Assembly: GCF_016802725.1 (NCBI RefSeq)
Contig: NC_052666.1
Span: 32,020,997-32,084,996 of the forward strand
Direction of reading: 5' to 3'
From: Solenopsis invicta
Lineage: Eukaryota > Arthropoda > Insecta > Hymenoptera > Formicidae
DNA: 64,000 nt
Shown: one piece after another, positions 39,859 to 52,233 of the stretch
Layout of the letters: every line of letters begins with the position of its first letter
Position numbering within the stretch: the first letter of the stretch is position 1
Program-made: the position numbers and the translations under genes
The notes under the pieces: generated by a model
What the model saw: the letters and a program-made list of their open reading frames with translations, nothing else
Database searches by the model: none
Told to the model about the DNA's origin: nothing

Positions 39859-42121
39859 GATATAAAAAATTAATTTAATTGAAGTATTATTTCAAAATTA
39901 CAAAAAAATTAAATGGAAAGTATAAAAATATGATACTGAATAATTATACATTTGTTTTAAACTCGAAATGAGCTTTTTCCTTTATAAACGCAATGCGCCG
40001 CAAACAAAGCCGCATGTATCGCCATTGATGGTGAATACACATGCTTTCGTGCCATACTGCTATTCTTGCGAACTTGCGCGCGGTGGCCCTAAGTGATACA
40101 CCCTCTAAGACGCCGACCAAGTCCGTAACGATAATAAAGCCGCAAGGTATCTTATCTAAAGTCGACAGAAAAGTAAAGCGAGATGGGGTCTCGAGACTTG
40201 GCGCATCGCGTGTAATTGCGGGAAAAGAGACCGCGAGGGGAACGCAACTTCGTAGCTGAAAGGAAGATAGAGGGGTACCAGTGAAGTTTTTATCGTTGAA
40301 ACTTTTCTCACAGGTATTGCGACGAGGTTTTTAACGCAACTGTACTAGCTTAACGAGTTTTTAACATAACGACTTCAACCCGTATTACGGACCCGCGCGA
40401 AACGAGAAGGGATACAGGCTTCGTAAGAATATGATAATTACGGAAAAACCCCTTCGACTCACGTGAAAATGAATTTTGCAACGCGTAGCTCTTTTCGCCA
40501 ATGCCTTTGTAACAAGTTTAGTCATTTTATTGGTAGCCTCATTATCAACTTTGTCGAGTTTAACTGTTTAACTGTGTTTGGCTTTCTTTTGACTCATTTG
40601 AGGAATCCTCGAAGAGTAATCTTATAATTTTCAAAAAAATTAATTTCTTTATTTATTCGATGTTAATTATATCAACCGACTTCCTACATCTCGAAGAAAG
40701 AAATACGCTTTAAATATATGACTTTTAAATTTAGTTTACGTAGCTAACTGCTATACCAAAAACAACGGAGAGAAAAAGGTTAAGGAAGCTCACACGGAGG
40801 CAATCGATCAGCAACAATGAGTTGCGGTTAGAAGAAAGATTATACCGCTTCAACGGCGATGCACTTTCCAGAGAAGTGGAAGTCGATTCTCTTTAATATC
40901 CCAGAGAGCGGTTATATCACTAGGTCGCAATAGATGGCGAAAAAGATAAAAAAAAGAGGAAACGTATAATCTTGAACGTTATTCGTAAAGCGAGAAAGAG
41001 AGTTTTAATGGACGCAACTCGGTATTTTAACGCGATTTTTCGAAATACAGCGTATTTCCAATCAACGATTTTGTCAATGTACGCCCGTATGCATTTATAC
41101 AATAGCCATATACACGTCGCGTATCACCGACTGACGTATCGCATAGGATATCTACCACGTGTTGGCGGAATTGTTAAATTGGGGTTTCGCTCGTACTCGC
41201 GATCAAGCTGTCATCACTGCGCTCGTAATTCACAATCGTAAAGCGAATCATGTCCAATATTTCAACATCTTGGAGCTAGAACAACCGATGAATCGGAAGG
41301 AGAAATGATCTGTATATATCGCGCCGTTGACGCAACGATGGAGACTGTAGGACTGTATTTTCGGTAAATTCGCGAGAGGTTGCGAAGTTAGGAATCTGCA
41401 AACAGAAAGCTACTATTCTCGAAATTGATGTGCAACGTCAGAACTGCGTCGTTAAAAAGCAAACTATTTTTGGTAAACTTTGAACGTTTTCGCTGTTTCG
41501 CAGTTTTATCACGCCAATGTTTTTCGTGAATGGTACACGACATTTCTTTCAGCCCATACTTTTCATTCGATGCTGCTACATTGCTCCGCGTTAGCAGAAA
41601 GTATCTTTTGCGCGAATCCTAAAATAATACAGATTGCGAAATTAATCTTGCAATTGAGCTAAATCTCATTCTCACATACTTTCGCTTAAAAATAATTAAT
41701 AGGAGAAAGATATGAGTATTTCAGCGCGTTAACGTGGCATTAACAGCGCCATCATTGTCATCATCTTTCGCGGCTAATTGTAGCGACGACGCGCGACGCG
41801 TGAATTGCGTGTAGCCCCGAATGATGCCCCTAAAAGACCGAGAGAAAACAAGCCGGCTGGTATAATTTTATAAGTGTTTCACGAAGAGCGACCCGCAGAA
41901 TGGTGGCGGATGTAAGGCAGTTACAGGGAGTGCAGAGCAGCCGAGGCAGTATTGCATTAAAATTTACATAATAGCCGACTCTAACCTCGGTGCATCGCCC
42001 GACCGAGCACTATCCTCCTCTCTTCCTTCTCTTCTTCCCCGTCCCTCTATCTATTCGCTTCGCCGCCCTTCGCGCCCTTTCTCAACTGCATCAAGAACGA
42101 ACGCCAGCCTTGTATATACAT

Positions 42122-42129
<8 letters not shown>

Positions 42130-42182
<53 letters not shown>
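42130..42182. repeat. (TA)n microsatellite
   Basis: Uninterrupted TA units over about 53 bases, preceded by TATACATA units. It creates a Tyr-Ile pseudo-protein in the + frame. Confidence 0.97.
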
Positions 42183-42186
<4 letters not shown>

Positions 42187-42988
42187 GTACATTTCCTTCC
42201 TTGCTTCAAGATCTCAGTTCGTTCGCAAGAGTTCGTTCTGTTCTTTCTTTTTTTCTCCGTTTTCCGTCACTTAGTCGAGAGATCTTACCGTTTCTACCTT
42301 CTAAAGATAAATTGAAATGAAAGGTTGTACCTCTGAATCTGAACGCTACGTATGAAAATAAACTCGCTTCTAGTAACGAGTGTTCTTTCTGAGCCGGTTC
42401 TTCCTATCCGCGTATCTCGCTGACACTCGTACAACGCGTCAAACTAACGATTATAATTAAAGGTGCTTTTGCAAGTTTAATCTTTTCCTCTACGCTCGTT
42501 TGATGACAAAGTTCACGTAGCTTAAGCGGACTTTGCGCGACATTCAGCATACAAAGTACTAAATAATCTCTCCCGTGTCGCACATTATACATGCGTTTCA
42601 ACTGTCATGTAAAAAATAGTACGTGTGTGTACACATACGTACACATATCGGCAGAAGTAGCATTCATTTTTGGTAAATTAAATTATTAAAATTTTTAAAT
42701 CAAGTTTACTACAACCTCTTTTCGCTCATTCAATAAGTTAGGTTGCGTGAGCAACAGAGATAACACAGCCGCTTTTAGTCTCAGTCTAAATAAAATTAAT
42801 TCTCCGCTTATTATTGCCTTGCGCCGAGTAAACTGTATGACAACGAGTAATCTGATGCGAGGATCAAGTCGCTCAGAGATGATTAATGAGAACTCGGCTG
42901 CACCTGCACGGATCTTTACAATAACGCGCATCAAGGATACGAGAAAGTTTCCACCGGGATGCTGCGGCAGTGCATTCCGCAAGAGAGA

Positions 42989-42990
<2 letters not shown>

Positions 42991-43029
<39 letters not shown>
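42991..43029. repeat. (GA)n microsatellite
   Basis: About 19 GA units, followed by a slightly interrupted GA tail. It gives Arg-Glu and Ser-Leu runs in the overlapping frames, which explains why those frames are open. Confidence 0.97.
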
Positions 43030-43032
<3 letters not shown>

Positions 43033-44901
43033 GAGAGGGAGGTGCGGCGTTTCCTCCCATCCGTGTCTAAACGTATCTGCACCCTCGTACGGCGGAAACA
43101 CACCCCAGGGATGTGTAGAAACACGAACCTTCCTGCCGCGCCTCTGGCTCGAAACATTGCCCTTCTCGCGAGAGACTGGAACAACCAAGCGTAGCGCTGT
43201 GATATACGTTGTAGCGAATAAAAATCACACACGTATATGCGAGCTAAGCAGGTTTTGGTTGCCCCGAAACTGCGCAGCCTGAAATTTTTATCAAAACCAT
43301 GCAATCCCAATGGCACCGTTGAGCTTCCGCGGACTCCTGTTTCTTATTTAATTTCACAATTATTCACCTTGAAAAACTGCAAGTTTTACGAGTTACTACT
43401 CGTCCGAATTTATCAACATTTATTTTTCAACGCGACTATTTCTCAAAAAGAACAAAATCGCTTAGAAATATAAAGATCGAATAAAGGATTTTGATTTGAG
43501 AAGTAATTTTTTTGATACAATAATATGAAAGCACGGTTTCATCTACGATATAAACTTGCGAAGAAATGCAATTCATGCAGTACTCTTTGTGTGTTTCTTT
43601 CCACTACGCAGCTGTTCCGAAGGACTATATTTTCGAAATTATTCTCTATTGTACACGAAATAGTGCGCATTGAGGATTTTTACAAAGCAAAATTCGCCGT
43701 TGTATATGGTGCATACGAAAAATATCAAATCGAAATACCGAATAGGGCGCGAAAGCGACTGAAGATTGCATCTCATCTCGCTGTCGCGTTTTCAATTCGC
43801 TGACAATTTCTAAAGCCATGGAAATGGTATTTTTTCGACGAAAAACGTCTCGCGCGCAAGTCGGAGCTTCAAATCGGAGCAAATACTCTCTTAGTTCATT
43901 AAAGATCATCCTCCCGTACCTCGGTAGTAAAAGTTTCTTGTCTTTCGGCCGTAGAAACAAAACCCGGAGAAAAACTCTAACGAGAAACTCCTTTCGCTCG
44001 ACTTGATCGCGAAAGAGAATGCGGCGCGGCGCGACGACCATTCGTGTCTCTCCTCCGGGTTTATTGCGATTCCAATCCTTTCCCCGACTTGTCCCTTTTT
44101 TTCTAGACACGCGCCGTCGGCGACAATAGACGAACTTGCAATTTCCAATGCCACGATCAGAAACGGGAAGGAAATGTAGAAGGCAATAAAGAAATCGATG
44201 GATGGCAGCGGCAAACCTCCGCAAACGTTTTCTCCCCTACTTCTCTCTTTTATTGGTTTGCATTATCGTCGGATATGAACTGCGCTTAAATTCACCATTG
44301 CGTGAAATTTCTTTCGTTTGAAGAGTAGGATATATATGTGGTAACAATCATATTTTACTTGGCCAATTTATAATCGCAGAGTCTACACACGTATGCAGAG
44401 GTATAAATTAACGAAATATTTCAGAATCTTGAAAAATAAAACTCGTGAAAATAAATTCTTTATTATTCATATTATCTCTTGTATTGTATAGAATTAATCG
44501 GCCTAGTGATACAAAATCCAATAGTATATTGTTACTTTATAAATATTAATTAATGGTAATTTAATATGCTCTCTTGTTATTGAATGCGTTAATTACTTCT
44601 GCTTCATATAATATGATATAAAACTTTTAATCTGTTGTAATCAGATATTATATGATATAAATTATGAATTTGTCATCCAATTGTATTTTTAAGAAATAAA
44701 ATAAAATAATAGCATAATATGTATGTATAATATTATAGTACGTTGTGGGATTTGGTATTGAAACCATAATAATGTAATGTATCGACGCACTATTACGAAA
44801 TATTAAGCACAAATCTTTTTATATTCTACGGTTTTTATTAAAAGCATGATAAGAAGATTTATTAAAAACATAAAATTTTTATATTTATAATTCTTGATTT
44901 C

Positions 44902-44947
44902 TTAACAGTATGTTTTATGATTAATTAACAGTAAATTTTATGATTAA
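44902..44947. repeat. 23-bp tandem duplication
   Basis: Two adjacent 23-base copies (44,902-44,924 and 44,925-44,947) match at 21 positions. They lie in the AT-rich block upstream of the candidate promoter. Confidence 0.9.
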
Positions 44948-45872
44948 TTAAAAACGAGTATTTAATTTATAGAATGAAAAAATAGATATATGGGAGTTAC
45001 AATAATTCTAGAATTAATAATAATCAAAGTTGCTACAGTATCAAAATTTAGAAGTGTTTAGAATTTTTTTGTGCTGTCATGTATATCGTTTATTATATAT
45101 CCAAAAAAGTTTTTTCAGGTAAAAAAATATTTATTTGAATTTAAAAAAATTTGTATATTGCTATCCGGTTAAAGTTTTTTTTTATTTTTTTTATCAAAAA
45201 TAAAGAAATAGTTTGATTGTGCAATGCAAATCTTTTTTTAAATGAAAGAAATATATTTTTAGTCCACAGAACACGAGAAATAAAATCCACGATATTTATA
45301 GCATACACACATTCGTCGAAATCGTAATCGCTTCTCTAACAATACTGATACTCGAATATGTCGCGTATCTCTTGCACGTTTTCTTTGCTTAAAATGTAAT
45401 TCGTAATTTCAAAGTGAAATCGTTCACTTTGGATACAATCACTCGTATAAAATGTAATGCAAATGACTGAGGCGACATGGTATACCGAATAGTCACATAT
45501 ATCCATTATGAATTAACATAATTAATTTGAAACGTAAAGAATTAAATGTAAATTTACTGTGCGTTAAACATTTTACAGGGCGGAAAGTTGTTTGGCATGC
45601 GGCGCTCGCTGCGTGTTGTTTGCGACGCACGGAATGTGCGTGTTTACGCAAGGTCACTCGGCGAACAGCGGCGGCGTAAATCACTCACCATCAATGGGCT
45701 GTACACGTGGTCTACGAGCTACGAGGACCGTATGCCACCGTATGCGAGTAATGCGAGACGAAAGGAAAGGATACTCACGCCCTCACGCACTCCGAGCTGC
45801 GTGGGCCCAAGGCGCTGCGCGCGCATCTCCCCCACACTCGCCTACGGCGTGACCGTCGCCATTAGTCAGAGA

Positions 45873-45888
45873 CGGCCGGCCGGCCGGC
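45873..45888. repeat. (CCGG)n palindrome, 16 bp
   Basis: A perfect self-complementary CGGCCGGCCGGCCGGC lies inside the CpG-rich leader. It may be a structured or protein-binding site, but no specific factor is implied. Confidence 0.95.
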
Positions 45889-45895
45889 ATGAACA

Positions 45896-46225
45896 ATGGC
45901 GGACAGCGGGACAGCGGGTGTACGTGGAGGGGGTGTTTGCCGTGTCTACGCTGTTTACACTTCGACAACTGGGAACTTTGGAGCCTACTTCCGGATGTCG
46001 GAAGTGATTGAATCAAGTGGCGATCCGTTGGTCTCTCGCGTTAATCGCGATGTGCGTCGTAATCAGAGTCGGGTGGATCGACGCGTGAAGCTGCTGCTTC
46101 GTTTCGTACGCATCGCTCTACGTAATCGAAAGTCGCGAGTGTGTTGGACGAAGGAAATTGTGGCCGTGACCTCGAGTGTCTCTTCGTGTGATCGCGTCGC
46201 GTTGATAAATCCGCGGGATGAGTGA
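45896..46225 (+). other. Possible upstream open reading frame, 109 codons
   Basis: ATGGCGGAC starts a frame that stays open to a stop at 46,223-46,225, ahead of the candidate main start at 46,655. If the leader is transcribed from upstream, this would be a long uORF. It spans the first copy of the tandem duplication, which reads VIESSGDPLVSRVNRD. The second copy reads VIESGGDSLVSRVNRD in the same frame register, separated by a stop. CpG-rich composition also favours chance open frames, so translation is unproven. Confidence 0.2.
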
Positions 46226-46452
46226 GTGTTTTTCGGGCCGTTTTGCGTGTGATTTACGGTGTGCGTCTACGGTGATTGACAACTGAAAACTTTGGAGCGT
46301 GTTTTTTAGGTGTCGAGAGTGATCGAATCAGGTGGCGATTCGTTGGTCTCTCGCGTTAATCGCGATGATAATCACGTTGATCAATCCGTGGGATGCGTGA
46401 TGACTGGCGTTCCTCGGGTCGATTTGCGTGTGATTTGCGATGTGCGTGTGCG
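45964..46452. repeat. Diverged tandem duplication in the leader region
   Basis: Unit 1 (45,964-46,277) begins GACAACTGGGAACTTTGGAG and unit 2 (46,278-46,452) begins GACAACTGAAAACTTTGGAG, offset 314. A block around GGTCTCTCGCGTTAATCGCG is identical at 46,030-46,049 and 46,345-46,364. The unit ends also match: GTTGATAAATCCGCGGGATG at 46,201 against GTTGATCAATCCGTGGGATG at 46,376. About 140 bases in the middle of unit 1 are missing from unit 2. This is a tandem duplication followed by substitutions and an internal deletion (or an insertion into unit 1). Confidence 0.9.
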
Positions 46453-46654
46453 ACGAGCGAGCGTCGGGGTAGTCTTAAGACGCGGGGCGGCGCGGCGTCG
46501 GGGTAATCGAAAATGGCGGTGCATCGTCGGTCGTGTCAATTATTTTTAGACTAATTCGGAGTTCGGAAGTGTTGTGCGAGTGTTCAACGAAGGACCCCAG
46601 TGCATCTGAGAGGAGGAGGAGGCCTGGGAGGCATCAGGCGACAGCGGAACAACC

Positions 46655-47230
46655 ATGGGGTAAGTGAGAAGTAGATTTAATCTAACCTAACCTAATCTTT
46701 TCGTTATTCGTTACTTCAGAATATTTCATCCCACGATTTACGCGGCATTTTTTGGTACGCAGATAAATAATGCCTCCGTTTACACGGTATTTTTTGTACG
46801 CGGTCTCATTTTACGTGGCTGGAAAATATATATATTTCTATGATACTTATTGAAACTATTCGATTAGTGAATCAAATGTTTTTAATCTATTGTACTTGTT
46901 ACAATATTCCAACTTTTTTTCGGTCGATTTGAGTACAGTACTGACTACTACAACGAATAAAATTTTAATTTGTATTTTTTGTGCGAGTATAATGTGAAAT
47001 AATTATTTTTACAACATACGTGGGTTTTTCTCTTACGTATTCTTATTCATACTGGCAAGCTTTAATTTTTAACCGCGTAGAAAAAATTACTCCGTGTAAA
47101 AGGATGAATGCATGTACATTTAAATATGTAATGAGACGTAATATTTGATATAATGGATATATTTTTGAATTTTACAGATCAACGCAGTCTACGATGCTGT
47201 TTGTAATTCCGCTGCTGCGCATCGGTAATG
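46655..47230 (+). CDS. Candidate first two coding exons of an unidentified gene (5' partial)
   Basis: Exon 1 contributes ATGGG (46,655-46,659) after ACAACC, a favourable start context, and is cut by GTAAGT at 46,660. Exon 2 is 47,178-47,230, after TTTTACAG, and ends before GTGAGT at 47,231. Joined, they read MGSTQSTMLFVIPLLRIGN and leave one base of the next codon (phase 1). The core LFVIPLL is hydrophobic but short, so a signal peptide is possible and weak. Phase-1 introns just after a leader are frequent in genes for secreted or cell-surface proteins, which is context rather than proof. Without splicing, the exon 2 frame stops within 30 bases. GTAATG at 47,225 is an alternative donor, also phase 1. 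No family is recognised; the rest of the gene would lie to the right, probably beyond the window. Confidence 0.42.
46660..47177 (+). other. Candidate intron 1
   Basis: The stretch runs from GTAAGT to TTTTACAG over 518 bases and is AT-rich, in contrast to the leader before it. Near its start it holds CTAACCTAACCTAA (46,681-46,694), two CCTAA units like the insect telomere repeat but too short to be meaningful. No other structure was recognised. Confidence 0.42.
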
Positions 47231-47311
47231 GTGAGTCAGTTTTTTTATGAGAGAGAAAGGATAGAGAATTGAAATTAGACTAAATGAGGTAACCACTCTT
47301 GAATTCTGGTG

Positions 47312-47412
47312 TAGAAGTCCGTTGAATTTCTCAAAGTCCGGTGAAGTTTAGCGTAGTCCAATGAATTCCACTGTAGTGCAATGAATGGTCCATGGAATCC
47401 GATGAGATCTTG
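47312..47412. repeat. Five-copy imperfect 20-bp tandem repeat
   Basis: A unit with core AGTCCNNTGAA recurs, with the core starting at 47,316, 47,335, 47,355, 47,375 and 47,396. Spacings are 19 to 21 bases. Units 1-3 keep AGTCC and TGAA; units 4 and 5 are more diverged (AGTGC, AATCC). It begins about 80 bases after the exon 2 donor and is a decaying minisatellite in the candidate intron. Confidence 0.85.
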
Positions 47413-50400
47413 AAATGAAAAGTCAGGTGTATACCTATTTTCTGAGTGGTTGCCTCCCCGGGGAAGACTTAAAAAATCTTACGCACGAGTTTTACATAAA
47501 AAATGAATCTTTTTTAATCTAAACTAAAAGGTTCAGGTCAAAAGTTGAGCAATCTTTTTCTTCTCGCTTAAATCTAAATTTTGCAAGTCCCGTAATCTTC
47601 GGTAAAATCATCTGACCCTTCCTCGGAAGCGTGTTCTGATTTTCATCGATAAGAGCGCGTGGTCGATTTATCGCGGATCTTGAGGGTATCCATTCGAACA
47701 CACATTGCTACATTAAATCTCTGCATCGCCGCCACTCGTGCATAAATATGTACGAGGAAGAAGCGGATTGATCTTGGGAGCTAAAGCGAAGGGCCGGCGT
47801 GGCACACCAAGTGGCCCTTGGCGCGTCCATGTAAGTACGTGCCGTGCTTCACCATTCTGGCCGGCACTCCTGACAAATATAGGTGATATCAGAAGCGAAA
47901 GCGTACATGACATAAACAAGATCCGTGCACGGCGTACCGGAACGGACAAAGCCGCTACATCGCGTCGGTGCACATATTTCGCCGGTTGGGTTTTATTTAT
48001 TCCAGGTGGGATACGAATGTGCGATTTTTTTTACGCTCCGCGTTCGAAATATTCGAGATATCAAGAACCGGCTCAATCGAACACGATCGTATAAATTTGT
48101 TCTGCCTATAAATTTGTTTCAACCTCATTATCGACATTTTCCGATATAAAAGAGGTTTCGCGTTTACACCCTCAGGAATTATAAAATGTTATTTTTTTCT
48201 GCCTTTAAATAATTTTTTTTTTTTTTATTAAATGATATTTTTCTCTCGTATTTCTATCTCGTATTCAAGTTACTAGTAACGTAGATTAATCTAAGTAAAA
48301 AGTATTGTGTTGGTTCACATCTCTCGATAGAACTGTAATCGTGGTCATATTTGCGGTCGCGACTTGATTTCCCTCTCGATTCGGCTGCACACGTACAGAG
48401 AGAGCGGGACTACCACGAATTCGAAATAAATACACGGAGAAACGCCCGTCGTAATAACGCGCAACGTCCCAGCCTGTAGTACCGTTATTTTATTGCCTAC
48501 CGCGGCAGTAACAGAAGCAAACGCTCGACATTTTACGAGCATTCGCGACGTAATGTTCGCCTCGAACCAGGATCTAGTACGCGATCGCGGTCGATACGAA
48601 CCGAAAACTATTGCCACGTTTCTCATGCACGTTCTGTTTTTTCTCTTTTCTAAATTTTTCTCTCAGAGACACATAGCGGCGAACTAGATTGATTCGGAAG
48701 AAACATTCGATTATTTTATCCAAAATTGGATTATAAAAAAAACATACGCACAGTTTCAACTATATTCTCGATTAATTTCAATAGCAGATTTTATATCGAT
48801 AGATTTATAATTAAAAAATTTGTATATACGTGTGTAAATGTATGTATTAACGTGTGTTGCACGATATATTGAATACTGTAGATTGGAAAAATTATTAGCA
48901 AACGCGTTGGTCCATATGAATATTTTTTCCAGTAAAAATATATAGAGAGAGACTTTCAATTTATTGCAGATGAATATAATTAAATGTCTGAGCGATGACG
49001 ATGAATTAGTTTACGTGCAATATTTCACGATGATAATAATCAAATTGAATCTTTTGAGGGTGGGATTGGGACTTTGTGCTGAAAGACCGTACAGGGATTT
49101 CGATCTTCGCATCGGTCACGATGGTTTATCGACACTTTACGACACATTTCCGAGAAGGAGGGACGATACCGCGAATAGCAAAATATTTTCATATGTCAAT
49201 TTGGAACAACGAACGGCCTTTCCTTCCGAGTCGTCTGCTTTTAGTAGCGCACATACATTTTTCCGTACACCTCGACATGAGTATTTTGCTCGCCGTGAGG
49301 GCTATTTAATATTTTACGATTCCATAGGTGTCCCCACGTGCACGAAATATAGTGTATACGAAGTGAGAGATTTCCGGTAAGAGGCGGTGCCCAATGTGTC
49401 CGACGCAATACACATCCGAAATGCATGTGTGCGTGTGCATGTATGTATATATGTACTCACATTTTCTATATTTGTTTCGAAATACAGCCGCTGTGTTCCG
49501 TATATCTTGGCGAATGTAAGGCTTACCGTTATTTTGTATCTAAAGAATTCCCAAAGCTCCGGCTATTCGTGCGGAATTCTACAGGAAATAATCATCGGGA
49601 ATATCGCGAGACAGCGTTGCGAACAGAGGATAATAGCAACATTTTTATAAGCCAACTTTATTTGCAAGTTTTAAACTTTATTCGCAGACGCATCTCAGTT
49701 CGTACTTCAAGAACTTTTAATGCAGGGTGATAAAGTTTCTGTCTATTTCTTTAAAGTAGCGTATGCATTATTTCAGACATTGCATCGTGCAGATATTGCA
49801 GCGATGTCAGGCAATATTAGACTTTTTTCTCCTCTCTCTTTACACATACTATCCGAATAATAGATAGTAAAAGATTCAGTGGATGTTTGCTGCGAAATGT
49901 CTTCTCGATTTCTGTTACATCGAATAATGTTAAAAGTTAAATTTATATGTAAATTTAAACATAAAACTATTGTATCAAAAGATAAACAATTTAAAAAATG
50001 GTTTAAATTGTTACTATATATATACTGAAGCCTGCATTTATAGTCACGTTTCTTCTAAAAAACTCCGCTGAAACTAATCTTACGATATAATAGTTTAATA
50101 AATAATTAAATGAGAGTCAATATATTTTTTACATTATATTTATAAACGCAATTGAAGAACTCGGATAAAGTTTGCGAATTTTACAATTTTATTTTTCGCT
50201 GTATTTGATTTTTGCGAGAAGCTCGTATATGTATGTATATATGTATGTATATGTGAAATAATTTGAAACGTTGCAAATTAATTATCATTGATATAACACA
50301 GCTTCTCGTTACTTGATTCATATGTTATTTCGCTTTATCAGTCGACAGAAGTATAAAAGCAAATTACATTTAAATCAAAAGTTCAATACGTTTAAAATAC

Positions 50401-52233
50401 GGGATATTTTTTTTGGAAATTTGAGACGAAATTAATTACTGAAAATTTGACTCAAAGTCTAATAGATTGTTAAAACTTCAATATTGTTTTTCAAATGAAA
50501 GGAAAATAAACTTTTTTTTTTAATAATAGATTTAATAATTTTGTAAATGGTAAAATTAATCAACTATTTAAATTAGCATTAAAGGAAATAATTTACGTGT
50601 AATAGTTAAATAGTTTGCAATTAATAGTATATATTTAAATATATATATGAATCAGATCAATACAAATTCTTTCGTCATTAGAATTTAAGTAACAATATTT
50701 CCATTTCAAAACGCTCATTCGAACGGAATTAATCGTAATTTCAAGCGACGCTAATCAATCTATAAAACGACATGCAAAATGTATAATAGCTCATTTATTG
50801 AGATATAAAGAACAGAATATATTTAGTGTGATTTTATTTTATAAGGCCTTAATTATTTCGAGATGATAATCGCGCTAATATTCGGTTTTGAGAAGCCATG
50901 TTATATCGATTACGAATTAATTTATCTTGAAATGAAATTTTCAATGTGCAGTTATTTTATAATAATACCATTAAATATTTTAAAGGCTTTATCAACTTAT
51001 CTATGATCTTGGTATAATTTTGATATACGAAAACACCGTATGTCAGATTGTTATTCGTAAAACGAGAACTCGAGCATGTATAAAACAATACAATGCGCGC
51101 GATTTCGCACGTCATTGCACATTAGTCATTAAAAATGCAATTGTGCCAAGTACTAGAAGATATCGGACGCAATTATTTCCTATGAACAATTAGTCTGCAC
51201 GTATTAATTATTACATTAATTAACTACCATGATTAACGATTATAATACAGTCTATTTATCGATATATTTCGCTCAATTTATTCAGTTCAAATTGAAACGA
51301 TTGGAGATAGAAATTATGTAGGTTATTGCTTTATTGTGGGCATTCATACGTGAGCAATATAATAGCTTTTATTGCGCTAATTTGCGAGATTAGCGGATAT
51401 TAACGAATCACACAAGCAAGTAAAAAAAGTATTAAAGGTCATATCAATTTTTATATTTATCTAAAACTATCTAATATAAAAGTAATATAATTTTCTATAA
51501 AATGTTACATTATTTTATACTTTTATAATTAATCGCGAGAGTTAATTAATCTAATAAGTAATGCGTGCGGACAAACTGTTCATTCCTTGTAATTATCTAA
51601 ATACCTCGGATGTTAAAATTTAAATATTCAACAAGCGCTACAATCAGCAAATGTATTTGCTCGTTTCAACTTTGCTAACATCACCGAGAAATTATACAAA
51701 TGCGCGTTTGCTAGCGTTGCATACCATTGTAGTTGCTGCAACGCCAACGGCTGGGAATGTTCGATGGTTGTTGTCGGACGCGTGCAAGAAATTTGCGAAA
51801 CTAACGTGTTGGTTTGTCATTTTCACCCCGTGTCGCTTGATGATCGTATTTCTCGTCTTTCTGTAAGCCCTGCCAATTACTCGCTCAGCGCATTCTAATC
51901 CGCTTTAGCCAATTATTTGCGACATTTACTAACTAATCTTTGAAACCTTTGCCAATTTTTCTCAATAAAAACTACAAATATTTTATCTATCAAACTGAGA
52001 GAGAGGTTTCAAATACATACGGTGCAACATAGATACTTTTTTAATATTTAATTAAAAATGGAGGATATAAAAACAAGACACTTATTTTTTAATTCTTTTT
52101 TTGGTACGTATTATTTTTGCCATAGCTTACAACTTTTTTTTATATTTACGATGGCTTTCTCTATCTCTAATACGTTTCGATGGGCACTTCTTAGAGATTG
52201 GGTCATAGAGTAATATATGTACTTTCTATCAAG

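Larger units (their letters stand above)
39201..45579. other. Noncoding stretch ending in a strongly AT-rich block
   Basis: The part up to 44,230 is mixed. The 192-codon minus frame at 43,646-44,224 is rich in Arg and lacks any domain or splice evidence. From 44,240 to 45,579 the DNA is extremely AT-rich with many T and A runs, and this ends sharply where the CpG-rich leader region begins. Such a boundary fits the upstream edge of a promoter. Confidence 0.5.
45580..46654 (+). promoter_or_regulatory. CpG-rich promoter and 5' leader region of the candidate gene
   Basis: A sharp change from AT-rich to CpG-rich DNA occurs near 45,588 and persists to the candidate start codon. The block contains ATGGCGG-type motifs at 45,894-45,902 and AAAATGGCGG at 46,510-46,519, similar to the YY1/Pho-class motif found near start sites. 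It also has a CCGG-repeat palindrome and a tandem duplication, both listed separately. The transcription start is not determinable by eye. GTGAGT donors on the minus strand at 45,683-45,688 and 45,773-45,778 allow a divergent transcript. TTTTACAG at 45,572-45,579 could alternatively be an acceptor, making this an internal leader exon. Confidence 0.5.

Noticed and set aside
42693..43316. Several 80-147-codon frames on both strands
   Set aside because: They are held open by the (GA)n tract at 42,991-43,029, giving Arg-Glu and Ser-Leu runs.
43646..44224. 192-codon minus-strand open frame
   Set aside because: Arg-rich and low-information, with an overlapping 102-codon frame on the same strand and frames on the other strand; no recognisable family.
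46681..46694. CCTAACCTAA, like the insect telomere repeat TTAGG
   Set aside because: Only two units in the candidate intron, too short to indicate an interstitial telomere array.
48964..49380. 138-codon plus-strand frame after a TTATTGCAG acceptor-like site
   Set aside because: The phase-1 continuation needed after exon 2 hits a stop within a few codons, and frames of this length are expected by chance in 64 kb. It remains conceivable as a separate gene, but nothing supports it.
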